This document shows positions 46,706-54,851 of a stretch of DNA of 64,000 nucleotides, piece after piece; position 1 is the stretch's first letter, and the number at the start of each line of letters is the position of its first letter. The DNA is from Brevundimonas vesicularis (GTDB lineage: Bacteria > Pseudomonadota > Alphaproteobacteria > Caulobacterales > Caulobacteraceae): contig NZ_CP114278.1 in NCBI RefSeq assembly GCF_027105095.1, positions 3,012,501-3,076,500 of the forward strand, written 5' to 3'. Below the pieces are notes generated by a model. The model did no database searches. It worked only from the letters and a program-made list of their open reading frames with translations, and was not told the DNA's origin. A program made the translations under genes and the position numbers.

Positions 46706-48159
46706 TCGACCTGGGCGGCCGGCAGTTCGAGCACCGCCTTCAGCCCGCCCATGTCGCTGTCCGACAGCATCAGCCGCCCGCCGTAGGCGCGCGTCAGGTC
46801 GTCCACGATCGACAGGCCCAGACCCGAACCCGGCGCGCTCTCGTCAAGCCGCGCGCCGCGCTGCATGACCGTGTCGCGCTGATCCGCCGGCAGGCCCGCC
46901 CCGTCGTCTTCGACCACCAGGATCATCTGGCCCAGGCCGCTGCCGCCCGCCGAGACGCGCACCCGGCGCCGGGAGAACTTGGCGGCGTTCTCGATCAGAT
47001 TGCCCAGGATTTCCTGCAAATCCTGACGCTCGCCCAGGAAGGACAGGCTGTCGGGCGCGCGCCAGTCGATCTCGACGTTCTTGTCGCGGAACACCTGTTC
47101 GATCATCACCGCCAGCTCGTCCAGCACCTCGGCGACGGGCGTCGTCTCGCCCAGACCGTGGGCGGCGCGGGCGGCGGCGCGGGCGCGGCGCAGGTGGTGA
47201 TCGACCTGGCCCTGCATGATCCTGGTCTGGCGCCGCACCAGCTCAGGCAGATCGCCCTCGCTCGTCCCCGCCTCCGCCAGCATGACGGAGATCGGCGTCT
47301 TCAACGCATGGGCCAGGTTGCCGACGTGGGTGCGCTGGCGATCCACGACCTCCTGATTGTGATCCAGCAGGCGGTTCACCTGCTCGGCCAAAGGCTGGAT
47401 TTCCTGGGGGTATGAGCGGCCGATCCGCGCCGACCTGCCCTTGCGCACATCCGCGATCTCGTCGCGCAGGTCGAAGAGGGGGCGCAGGCCGATGCGCACC
47501 TGAATGAAGACCGCCGATACGAGTCCGAGCCCCAAGATCAGGAAAGCGATCCAGGTTACGCGGGCGAACTGGCGCGTGTCCGCGTCGACGTCGGAGCGAT
47601 CCAGCGCGGCGATGAAGATGACCGGATGTTCGTGCCGGGGGATCGACTTCATACTGGCGGCGACGCGCAGCGGCTCGCGCGTCTCGGCGTCGTCCTTGGG
47701 GCCGGTGGTGTTGAAGGTGATGACGTCGCCAAAGGCCGCATCCAGGCGCGCGGGCAGGTCGGCGGGAAGGGCGAGGTCATAGCTCCACAGCGAGTTGGAG
47801 CGGGCGAGATTGACCAGCCGACCGTTGGGGCGAACCTCCATGATCTGCCAGTATTTGCCCGACAGCAGGCGCAAGGTTCGGGCGTCCTGGATCTGCGGAA
47901 TGGCTTCGCCTTGCGGCGTGCGACTGGCGCTGACCACGATCTCGTCGATCGTCTCGTTCAGCATGGCGCCCAGACGCCGCAGGGCGGATTCCTGAAAGGC
48001 CTGGGTCAGCACCAGCGCTGAAATGACCAGAGCGACCACGATCCAGGCCGAGGCCAGCCAGATCAGCCGACGGGTCAGGGAGCGACCGGGGCGACCGAAC
48101 CAGCGGCCCCAGTCGTGGAGCCCGCCGGCGTTGGGTTTCGAAGCCGTCGCCTCGGTCAC
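46702..48159 (-). CDS. PhoQ-like sensor histidine kinase
   Basis: 485 residues. Two membrane helices (about 30-55 and 200-220) flank a periplasmic sensor region. Then HAMP, the phospho-acceptor HALKTPISVML (H-box), N-box NLIENAAKFSRR, EDDGAGLP and GSGLGLSIV. GTG start overlaps the response regulator stop (GTGA). Signal unknown; Mg2+ or envelope stress is an inference from PhoQ relatives. Confidence 0.9.
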   Translation of the reverse strand: MTEATASKPNAGGLHDWGRWFGRPGRSLTRRLIWLASAWIVVALVISALVLTQAFQESALRRLGAMLNETIDEIVVSASRTPQGEAIPQIQDARTLRLLSGKYWQIMEVRPNGRLVNLARSNSLWSYDLALPADLPARLDAAFGDVITFNTTGPKDDAETREPLRVAASMKSIPRHEHPVIFIAALDRSDVDADTRQFARVTWIAFLILGLGLVSAVFIQVRIGLRPLFDLRDEIADVRKGRSARIGRSYPQEIQPLAEQVNRLLDHNQEVVDRQRTHVGNLAHALKTPISVMLAEAGTSEGDLPELVRRQTRIMQGQVDHHLRRARAAARAAHGLGETTPVAEVLDELAVMIEQVFRDKNVEIDWRAPDSLSFLGERQDLQEILGNLIENAAKFSRRRVRVSAGGSGLGQMILVVEDDGAGLPADQRDTVMQRGARLDESAPGSGLGLSIVDDLTRAYGGRLMLSDSDMGGLKAVLELPAAQVD

Positions 48160-48836
48160 GCCGGGTCGGATTCGCCCGCCAGCGGCGTCAGCCGATAGCC
48201 GAGGCCGCGCACGGTCTCGATGCGGTCCGATCCGACCTTCTTGCGCACCCGGCCGATGAAGACCTCGATGGTGTTGGAATCACGGTCGAAGTCTTGGTCG
48301 TAGAGGTGTTCGACCAGTTCGGTGCGGCTGATGACGCGGCCCTGGTGCATCATCATGTAGTGCAGCAGCCGGTATTCCAGCGAGGTCAGGCGCAGGGGCT
48401 CGCCATTGACGCTGGCCCGCGCCGCGCGAGGATCAAGCCGCAAGCCGCCGCACGACAGGGTCGCAGAGGCGATGCCCGCCGAACGGCGCAGCAGCGCCCT
48501 CAGGCGCGCCAGCAGCTCTTCGGTATGGAAGGGCTTGGTCAGATAGTCGTCGGCGCCGGCGTCGAAGCCCGCCACCTTGTCCGACCAGGCGCCGCGCGCC
48601 GTCAGGATCAGGACCGGCGTCGTCTTGCCCTCGCGCCGCCAGCGCTCCAGCACCGACACGCCGTCGATCTTGGGCAGACCCAAGTCCAGGACGATGACGT
48701 CATAGGGTTCGTTCTCGCCCAGATAATGGGCTTCTTCGCCGTCCGGTGCATGGTCCACGGCATAGCCCGCGTCGCCCAGCGCCGCCTTAAGCTGACGCGA
48801 CAGATCCGCGTCGTCCTCGACCAGAAGCACCCGCAT
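48156..48836 (-). CDS. PhoP-like OmpR-family response regulator
   Basis: 226 residues. Receiver with the phosphorylation site Asp51 (VIVLDLGLPKIDG), a Lys near 101 (LTKPFHTEELL), and a C-terminal winged helix (LTSLEYRLLHYMMMHQGRVISRTELVEHLYDQDFDRDSNTIEVFIGRVRKKVG). Works with the kinase encoded downstream. It follows the secreted protein gene by a one-base overlap. Confidence 0.93.
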   Translation of the reverse strand: MRVLLVEDDADLSRQLKAALGDAGYAVDHAPDGEEAHYLGENEPYDVIVLDLGLPKIDGVSVLERWRREGKTTPVLILTARGAWSDKVAGFDAGADDYLTKPFHTEELLARLRALLRRSAGIASATLSCGGLRLDPRAARASVNGEPLRLTSLEYRLLHYMMMHQGRVISRTELVEHLYDQDFDRDSNTIEVFIGRVRKKVGSDRIETVRGLGYRLTPLAGESDPA

Positions 48837-49171
48837 CAGTTCGGCCTGCGACGTTGATTGTTGTTGTCTGGACGCGCCTGTCCGGTCTGGCCGTCAACCA
48901 CCACCTCGCGCACGCGTCCGTCGCGTTCGACCAGGACGGAATAGTTGCCGTCGCGGCGCGGTTGGGTGTCGATGGGACGACCGCCGCCGGCCTCGCCGCC
49001 ACGACGACGGGCTTCGTCGGGACTGACGCGCGGACCACGGTCCTGCGAGCGCTGATCCTGGTCGCGCGACTGGGCCTGCGCCGACGTCGTCATGACGGGC
49101 GCAAAAGCCAGACCGAGAGCCAGAGCCAGGGCCGGAGGGGCGATCAGGAGAGGGGCGGGTTTACGAAACAT
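48836..49171 (-). CDS. secreted protein linked to the PhoPQ-like pair
   Basis: 111 residues. A signal peptide (LLIAPPALALALGLAFAPVMTTSAQAQ) is followed by a Gln/Arg/Asp-rich stretch and a short domain with YSVLVERDGRVREVVVDGQTGQ, like the PepSY-type strand found in sensor-associated proteins. The ATG at 49171 is chosen because it starts the signal peptide; 49195 is upstream. Upstream 49210-49220 has the palindrome ATACGTCGTAT. Confidence 0.7.
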   Translation of the reverse strand: MFRKPAPLLIAPPALALALGLAFAPVMTTSAQAQSRDQDQRSQDRGPRVSPDEARRRGGEAGGGRPIDTQPRRDGNYSVLVERDGRVREVVVDGQTGQARPDNNNQRRRPN

Positions 49172-49260
49172 GGCGACCGATCTAGTCCCGATCATCTGAA
49201 CGGGCGCTGAATACGTCGTATAGTTTAAAGCGAACGCTGCTCCAAACCGGAGACCAGATC

Positions 49261-49285
49261 AAAAGACGGCGGCGTGACGTCTTTT
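49261..49285. promoter_or_regulatory. inverted repeat upstream of the small secreted protein gene
   Basis: AAAAGACG (49261-49268) and CGTCTTTT (49278-49285), loop of nine, in the divergent gap. It ends in a T-run when read rightwards; it could be an operator or a weak terminator. Confidence 0.4.
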
Positions 49286-49398
49286 CATCCAGATGAACCG
49301 AACCTGATCGATCCTGTTCAGAACCGGCTCAGTCGCCGGGTGCTCAAATCGCCTCATCGCTGGTCACCCCGACCGGCACAACATTTGAGGAGATCGCC

Positions 49399-49764
49399 AT
49401 GCGCAAGCTCATCGTCCCCGCCATCGCCCTGGCCGCCGCCTCGGTCGCCGCGCCGTCCTTCGCTCAATCCTATCACCACCGCCCGGCCCCGCCCCATCAC
49501 GCTAGTTATGGCTCGTGGCAGTCGATCAACGCCCGCCAGGCCAACCTGGACCGCCGCATCGACCAGGGCTACCGCAATGGCCAGCTAAGCCGCCGAGAGG
49601 CTATCCGCCTGCGCAGCGAGTTCGACAGCCTGCTGCGCCTGGAAGCCAACTACCGCCGCGGCGGCCTGACCGCCTGGGAACGCCAGGACCTGGACCGTCG
49701 CTTCGACCGCCTCTCGGTCCAGATCCGCTACGAACGCCGCGATCACGACAATCGTCGCGGCTGA
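49399..49764 (+). CDS. secreted Arg/Tyr-rich protein of unknown function
   Basis: 121 residues. The signal peptide is LIVPAIALAAASVAAPSFAQ. The mature region carries helical NARQANLDRRIDQGYRNGQLSRREAIRLRSEFDSLLRLEANYRRGGLTAWERQDLDRRFDRL, common among uncharacterised secreted alphaproteobacterial proteins. Ribosome site GAGGAGA precedes it. A strong terminator follows. Confidence 0.8.
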   Translation: MRKLIVPAIALAAASVAAPSFAQSYHHRPAPPHHASYGSWQSINARQANLDRRIDQGYRNGQLSRREAIRLRSEFDSLLRLEANYRRGGLTAWERQDLDRRFDRLSVQIRYERRDHDNRRG

Positions 49765-49781
49765 GCCTTGAGTAAAACGAT

Positions 49782-49811
49782 GAGAGGCGCGGTCGAAAGG
49801 CCGCGCCTCTC
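49782..49811 (+). terminator. intrinsic terminator
   Basis: Perfect 11-bp stem GAGAGGCGCGG/CCGCGCCTCTC with an 8-base loop, followed by TTCCGTTCC. It is 17 bases after the stop of the preceding gene. Confidence 0.8.
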
Positions 49812-49866
49812 TTCCGTTCCAGCCTCAGTTGTCGACCGTCGGACCGATGACATCACACGGCGAAGA

Positions 49867-49943
49867 TGGCGACCCCGGCAGGACTCCAACCTGCGACCTC
49901 GGCTTTAGGAAAGCCTTGCTCTATGCAGCTGAGCTACGGGGCC
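49867..49943 (-). tRNA. tRNA-Arg(CCT)
   Basis: 77 bases with encoded CCA. Acceptor stem GGCCCCG pairs with CGGGGTC (one G-T); D stem GCTC/GAGC; anticodon loop TTCCTAA gives CCT, reading AGG. Position 27-43 is an A-G mismatch. The D loop has G18-C19 (CTGCATAG) in place of G18-G19, and the T loop is TTGGAGT, so base 56 is G rather than C. The two changes keep a 19-56 Watson-Crick pair in reversed orientation. Confidence 0.93.
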
Positions 49944-50057
49944 ACGCAGGACGCCGTAGCGGGTCGGGGCGGCGGGGGGAAGTCGGGGCGGCGAAAAAGT
50001 GGGGCGCGTCTTGGCAAGGCGTTTGTGGTTAAGGGGCCTTAACCTACCAGATATCGC

Positions 50058-50122
50058 GGTGAACAAAGGACGAAACGGGCGATGTCAGCGATTCGGTCCT
50101 GATTCGTTTCGCCCTTGTTCCG
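50058..50122 (-). terminator. possible terminator of the chemotaxis operon
   Basis: Imperfect long stem GAACAAAGGACGAAACG with CGTTTCGCCCTTGTTC, about 17 bases past the cheE stop when read leftwards. A second perfect palindrome GGTTAAGG-GG-CCTTAACC follows at 50027-50044. A T-run is weak. Confidence 0.45.
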
Positions 50123-50139
50123 CGTGAACGGAACGGCCG

Positions 50140-50619
50140 TTAACCGACGGGCGGGACGTGGGCGATCAGGGCGCGCAGGCCCTCCAGAAGGCGGTCGGAA
50201 TCTGAGCTGGCCTGACCCTGGGCGGCCAGGGTCAACCGAAGCGCGCGCACGTGGACCTCGACCGACGGCCACGACCATGCGCCGGCGTCCTGCATCCGGT
50301 CGGCGATCTCGCAGAGGCTGAAGGCGGCCTCGAAGAAGGTCGGCACATCCAGATAGCCGGCCATGTCGACCATGGCGGAGGCCAAGGCGTAGATCTGGAC
50401 CGGAGCATCGTCGGAACGCGTAGCGCATAGGGCCGCGATGGCGTCGACGTTGGCCGCCAATAGGGCGAAGACGTTGTCGCGCTGTTCGTCCAGCGCCTGG
50501 TTGGCGCGAGACTCGGCCTCGACGATCAGACGACCGCCCGGACGCGCCATCTGGCGCTGGAGCGAGGTGTGGACTCGGCGGATCTTGGCCGGCTTGGGCG
50601 CGGCGGCGGACCCGGTCAC
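50140..50619 (-). CDS. cheE: chemotaxis protein CheE
   Basis: 159 residues, helical. ESRANQALDEQRDNVFALLAANVDAIAAL and YALASAMVDMAGYLDVPTFFEAAFSLCEIADRMQ. It has no catalytic motif; it is named from its position at the end of the che operon, as in Caulobacter. It starts at GTG overlapping the cheY stop (GTGA). Confidence 0.65.
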   Translation of the reverse strand: MTGSAAAPKPAKIRRVHTSLQRQMARPGGRLIVEAESRANQALDEQRDNVFALLAANVDAIAALCATRSDDAPVQIYALASAMVDMAGYLDVPTFFEAAFSLCEIADRMQDAGAWSWPSVEVHVRALRLTLAAQGQASSDSDRLLEGLRALIAHVPPVG

Positions 50620-51206
50620 AGGCTGACCTTCATCGGCTTCAACAGCATGTCGATCTCGTCCTGGTCCATGTTTTCCTCCACCGCCTCGCCCAGGTCGCCG
50701 GACAGATCGCTTTCGCGACGACCATCGGTGCCGGGCGGCGGGCCGTAGTTGTGCACCCGGCGGTCGGGGCCGATGTAGTGTTCGGTCTCGACGAAATCCC
50801 GGTCCTCGCCGCCCAACCAGATGATCCGCTTGAGCAGCAGCGAGGGCGACAGGGGCTTGGCGACGATAAAGCTGGCGCCGCAGTCGCGGCCCTGATGGAC
50901 CTTGGCCTGGGAGGCGTGACCCAGGATCATGATGACGGGCACATAGCGAGTCGGCGCAGGCGCGTCGCGCCGCAGCCAGCGGACGAAGTCATAACCGTCC
51001 ATGTCCGGCATGATGCAGTCGATCAGGATCAGATCGACTGAACGCCGCGCCAGCAGCTCGACCGCCGCCTGGGCCGAGGTGCACTTGATCTGCTCCTTGC
51101 AACCGAAGCCCTGAACGATGGAGGCCAGCATATCCAGCGACGTGGGCTGGTCGTCGATCAGAAGGACCGTCGTGTGCGCCAGGTTGACCCGATCGCTCTT
51201 GGCCAT
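50616..51206 (-). CDS. CheY-like response regulator (third cheY of the operon)
   Basis: 196 residues. The receiver has acidic DD at 18-19 and the phospho-Asp in DLILIDCIMPDMDG, then KPLSPSLLLKRI with the conserved Lys. A C-terminal tail of about 70 residues (YIGPDRRVHNYGPPPGTDGRRESD) ends in an acidic helix. It corresponds by position to Caulobacter cheYIII. Confidence 0.85.
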   Translation of the reverse strand: MAKSDRVNLAHTTVLLIDDQPTSLDMLASIVQGFGCKEQIKCTSAQAAVELLARRSVDLILIDCIMPDMDGYDFVRWLRRDAPAPTRYVPVIMILGHASQAKVHQGRDCGASFIVAKPLSPSLLLKRIIWLGGEDRDFVETEHYIGPDRRVHNYGPPPGTDGRRESDLSGDLGEAVEENMDQDEIDMLLKPMKVSL

Positions 51207-51210
51207 GACG

Positions 51211-51555
51211 TCAGAACAGCATCAGGTCGCCGGCGTCGGCGGTCGCTGCCTGCCGCTGCTCGCCGGCGGCGGGGCGCAGGCGGCCGGCCATGTCGGCCAG
51301 CGACAGACGGCTGACGGCCTCGGACGGGCTGGCGCCGCCGCCCAACATGCGCAGGACGCCGGACAGGGCTTCGAGACGTTGGGTCAGGGCGTCCAGAGCC
51401 TGGGCCTGGGTCAGGGCGTTTGGACGTTCCTCCGGCGGGGCGCGGCGGACCAGATCGCTGACCAGGGCCTCGATCCCGTCGATGCCTTCGCGCACCATCA
51501 TCAGCTCATCAGCGACCGCGGCCAGCAGATCGGCGTGTTCGGGAGGGGCGCTCAT
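51211..51555 (-). CDS. cheU: chemotaxis protein CheU-like
   Basis: 114 residues, helical, no motif recognised. ELMMVREGIDGIEALVSDLVRRAPPEERPNALTQAQALDALTQRLEALSGVLRML suggests a coiled region. Named only from position between cheD and the third cheY, as in the Caulobacter cluster. Confidence 0.55.
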   Translation of the reverse strand: MSAPPEHADLLAAVADELMMVREGIDGIEALVSDLVRRAPPEERPNALTQAQALDALTQRLEALSGVLRMLGGGASPSEAVSRLSLADMAGRLRPAAGEQRQAATADAGDLMLF

Positions 51556-51557
51556 TG

Positions 51558-52100
51558 TCAGAACAGTTCCAGGGCGCCGGTGTCGACCGGGGCCATGACG
51601 GGCACGGGCTTGGGCGCGACGACGTCAGTCACGGCGCGTTGCAAGGCCCGGCCGGTGACGGGCCAATAGTGCAGGCGCCGGCCGCCGTCGCCACGCAGGC
51701 TGCCGCCCACCACGGGAATGCCTTCGTCGCGGAGGAATTTCTCGGCGAAGTCGGCATTGCTGCGTCCGACGTCTCGCAAGGAATCGAACATGCGGCCGCC
51801 GCCGAACAGCTTGGCCTCCAGCCGGTCGCGCCGGGCGCCGGCCTTGAGCATGTCGTTGATCAGCAGTTCCATCGCATAGGCGCCATAGCGACGCCCAGCG
51901 TCCGTCCCCGCGCCCGAGCCTTCGGGCAGCAGGAAGTGGTTCATCCCGCCGACGCCGGCCAGCGGATCGCGCACGCACATGGCGACGCAGGAGCCCAGGA
52001 TGGTGCTGAGGACGACGTTGGGATCGGACGTGATGTGGTGCTCGCCCTGACCGACGTGAACGCGTTTTTCGGTCGTGTCCTTCAGCGCCGCGAACGTCAT
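51558..52100 (-). CDS. cheD: chemoreceptor glutamine deamidase CheD
   Basis: 180 residues. The catalytic Cys is in [15 protein letters not shown], the His in [11 protein letters not shown], followed by [34 protein letters not shown]. It deamidates glutamines on chemoreceptors and interacts with CheC/CheY-P. ATGA overlap with the preceding cheY. Confidence 0.95.
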   Translation of the reverse strand: MTFAALKDTTEKRVHVGQGEHHITSDPNVVLSTILGSCVAMCVRDPLAGVGGMNHFLLPEGSGAGTDAGRRYGAYAMELLINDMLKAGARRDRLEAKLFGGGRMFDSLRDVGRSNADFAEKFLRDEGIPVVGGSLRGDGGRRLHYWPVTGRALQRAVTDVVAPKPVPVMAPVDTGALELF

Positions 52101-52486
52101 GTCAGAGGACCGAAGACGGCTTCCAGCTTGCCCTTCAGCTGGGCCACGGTGAAAGGCTTGACCAGGTAGTTGTTGACGCCGAATTGCACCGCGCGCTGGA
52201 CCAGTTCGCGGTCGGCGCGGCCCGTCAGCATGATGAAGGCGGTCTTGGAGGTGGGGGGATGGGCGCGCACGGCGCGCAGCAGGCCCAGACCGTCCAGGTT
52301 CGGCATATTGTAGTCGGAGATGATCAGGTGCGCGGGCTTGGACACGATCTCGCGCAGCGCAATTTCGCCGTCGGCGGCCTCGCGGATCTCGCGCACGCCC
52401 AGCTGTTGCAGGCTGGTGCGGACCAGCGAGCGCATCGTCATCTGATCATCGACGACCAGGCAGTGAAGTGAGGCGGCGGCGGGCAT
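52097..52486 (-). CDS. cheY: CheY-like response regulator (second cheY)
   Basis: 129 residues, a single receiver. Acidic pair at 13-14 (VVDDQMTMR), phospho-Asp58 ([13 protein letters not shown]), Thr near 87 (FIMLTGRA) and Lys near 109 ([10 protein letters not shown]). Likely binds the flagellar switch or acts as a phosphate sink; by position it equals cheYII. Confidence 0.92.
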   Translation of the reverse strand: MPAAASLHCLVVDDQMTMRSLVRTSLQQLGVREIREAADGEIALREIVSKPAHLIISDYNMPNLDGLGLLRAVRAHPPTSKTAFIMLTGRADRELVQRAVQFGVNNYLVKPFTVAQLKGKLEAVFGPLT

Positions 52487-52501
52487 AGGTTACGCTCCCG
52501 G

Positions 52502-53539
52502 TTAGGCGACTGACCGCGCGGCCGGATCGGCGCACAGTTCGAGAATGGCGGGGGACAGGCGGTGCAGCGGCAACTGCCGCTCCACGGCGCCGATTTCGTA
52601 GGCGGCCTTAGGCATGCCGTAGACGACGCAGGTCGCCTCGTCCTGCCCCAGGGTGCGGCCGCCGGCCTGGCGCATGGCCAGCAGACCCTTGGCGCCGTCG
52701 CGGCCCATGCCGGTCAGGATGACGCCGGTCATCGGACGCTTAAGCCGGGCGACGGAGTCGAACATCACATCGACCGACGGACGGTGCCCGTTGACCGGAT
52801 CGCTGGCGACCAGGCGGCAACGGGGCGTCAGGCCGGCGGTCACCTCCAGATGGGTCGCGCCGCCGGGGGCCAGATAGATATGCCCCGGCTTCAGCGGGGC
52901 GCCGTCCACGGCCTCGCTCACGCTCGGGGCGCAGACGCGGTCCAGACGCGCGGCGAAGCTGGCGGTGAAGGTCGCCGGCATATGCTGGGTGATCACGGTC
53001 GCGGGGCAGTCGAGCGGGAACCCGCTGAGCACGGTCAGCAGGGCCTCGACCCCGCCGGTGGACGACCCGATGGCCAGGATATGGTTGGGATCGGCGTGAT
53101 AGGTCTGCGGCGCTGCGGCGCCGGCCGGCGTGTCGCCGCGGGCGCGGACGCGCGAGCGGGCGGCGGTCTTCACCTTGCCGATCAGGTCGTGGAAGGCGTC
53201 GACGCTGGCGACGGCGGGTTTGGCCACCGCATCCACGGCGCCGATTTCCAGCGCGGCCAAGGTCACGTCGGTTCCCGCCGCCGTCAGGGTCGAGACCATG
53301 ACCACAGGCATGGGCCGCAGCCGCATGATCTTTTCCAGGAACTCCAGCCCGTTCATATTGGGCATTTCGACGTCCAGAGTGATGACGTCTGGGTTCAGGG
53401 CCTTGATCGCGGCGCGCGCCTCGATGGGATCGGCGGCGGTGCCCACGACCTCGATCTCAGGGTCTGACTTCAGGGCGGCCGAGATCAGCCCACGCATGGT
53501 CAGGCTGTCGTCGACGACGAGGACGCGAACGGGGCTCAT
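52502..53539 (-). CDS. cheB: protein-glutamate methylesterase CheB
   Basis: 345 residues. Receiver with phospho-Asp56 ([13 protein letters not shown]), then the methylesterase domain: catalytic Ser in [10 protein letters not shown], His in ITQHMPATF, Asp in [18 protein letters not shown]. It demethylates and deamidates receptors. The ATGA overlap with cheR couples methylation and demethylation. Confidence 0.97.
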   Translation of the reverse strand: MSPVRVLVVDDSLTMRGLISAALKSDPEIEVVGTAADPIEARAAIKALNPDVITLDVEMPNMNGLEFLEKIMRLRPMPVVMVSTLTAAGTDVTLAALEIGAVDAVAKPAVASVDAFHDLIGKVKTAARSRVRARGDTPAGAAAPQTYHADPNHILAIGSSTGGVEALLTVLSGFPLDCPATVITQHMPATFTASFAARLDRVCAPSVSEAVDGAPLKPGHIYLAPGGATHLEVTAGLTPRCRLVASDPVNGHRPSVDVMFDSVARLKRPMTGVILTGMGRDGAKGLLAMRQAGGRTLGQDEATCVVYGMPKAAYEIGAVERQLPLHRLSPAILELCADPAARSVA

Positions 53540-54396
53540 GCGCCACCCAAACGATAGGTGGTCAGGCCGGCCGTCTGCAACTGGCTGGTCGCCGGGCCGG
53601 AGACGCGTTCGGAGTGACCGATATAGAGCGTCGCGCCAGGATTCATCAGCGGGGTGAACCGCTTCCAGACCCGTTCCTGGGTCGCGTCATCGAAATAGAT
53701 GACGACGTTGCGGCAGAAGATGACGTCGAACTTGCCCTTCATGGGCCAGTCGCCGATCAGGTTCAGTTCCTTGAAGCTGACCAGGCGCTTCAACTGCGGG
53801 CCGGCGACCCACTGGCCGCGATCGGCGCGGTCGAAATATTTGCGCCACAGGGTGACGGGCGCGGGCTCCAGCGCCTCTTCCGAATAGACGCCGTCATGAC
53901 CTTGAGCGACCATGTTGGGATCGATGTCGGTGGCCAGGATGCGCACATCCAGCTCGGCCGCCTCGGGCAGGGCCTGGAGCACGGTCAGGGCCATCGAATA
54001 GGGCTCCTGCCCGTTCGAGCAGGCCGCCGACCACAGGCGGACCCGGCCGCCGGCGCGGGCACGCGCCGCCAGTTCGGGCATGACCCGGTCGCGCAGGTCG
54101 TCGAAATGGTGCGGTTCGCGATAGAAGCGGGTGACATTGGTGGTCAGGGCCGCGGTCATCTTCTGGCGCTCGTCGACACCATCCACGCCCTCGACCAGGG
54201 CGCAGTAGTCGCGGAAGCTGGTCAGGCCCAGGGTGCGAAGGCGCTTGGCCAGGCGCGAATAGACCAGCGCGGCCTTGCCCTCGTTCAGGGCGATGCCGGC
54301 GTGGGCGTGCAGCATCTGGGCGATGTGGCGGAAATCCTCGGCGGTGAAGACGAATTCGCCCTCGACGATCGATCCCCGGCCGGCGGCGGCGTTCAT
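53536..54396 (-). CDS. cheR: chemotaxis protein methyltransferase CheR
   Basis: 286 residues. N-terminal helical domain, then the SAM-binding core with [22 protein letters not shown] and [32 protein letters not shown]. The usual G-C-T-G-E-E-P-Y-S is [10 protein letters not shown] here, which keeps the motif. It methylates receptors. Confidence 0.95.
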   Translation of the reverse strand: MNAAAGRGSIVEGEFVFTAEDFRHIAQMLHAHAGIALNEGKAALVYSRLAKRLRTLGLTSFRDYCALVEGVDGVDERQKMTAALTTNVTRFYREPHHFDDLRDRVMPELAARARAGGRVRLWSAACSNGQEPYSMALTVLQALPEAAELDVRILATDIDPNMVAQGHDGVYSEEALEPAPVTLWRKYFDRADRGQWVAGPQLKRLVSFKELNLIGDWPMKGKFDVIFCRNVVIYFDDATQERVWKRFTPLMNPGATLYIGHSERVSGPATSQLQTAGLTTYRLGGA

Positions 54397-54848
54397 GCGG
54401 CTTCAGCCTCGACTTGCGGCAGGATGTAATCCAGTTCGATCAGGCTGATCATGCGCCCGTCGATGGAGAAGATGCCCTTGACGAACGTCTTGACCTGATC
54501 GCTGGCGACATCGGGCGTCGGCTGCACCGAGGCGTCGCTCATCTGCAGGATGTCGGACACCGCATCGACCAGCAGGCCGACCATCCGGCCGCCGATATGG
54601 GCGACCATGATGACGTGACGCGCCGTCGGTTCCGAGGTCGTCAGACCGAAGCGTGCGCCCAGGTCGATGATCGGCAGGACGGTGCCGCGCAGGTTGATGA
54701 CGCCCTTCATGTATCCCGGCGAACGGGGCAAAGGCGTCGCCGGCGTCCAGCCGCGGATTTCGCGCACAGACATGATGTCGACGCAGAATTCCTGACTGCC
54801 GATGCGGAAGGCGATCAGTTCACGCTGGAGATCTTTGGCTTCGGTCAT
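54393..54848 (-). CDS. cheW: chemotaxis adaptor CheW
   Basis: 151 residues. [59 protein letters not shown] is the CheW SH3-like pair, linking receptors to CheA. ATGA overlap with cheR. Normal length. Confidence 0.97.
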   Translation of the reverse strand: MTEAKDLQRELIAFRIGSQEFCVDIMSVREIRGWTPATPLPRSPGYMKGVINLRGTVLPIIDLGARFGLTTSEPTARHVIMVAHIGGRMVGLLVDAVSDILQMSDASVQPTPDVASDQVKTFVKGIFSIDGRMISLIELDYILPQVEAEAA

Positions 54849-54851
54849 GGT

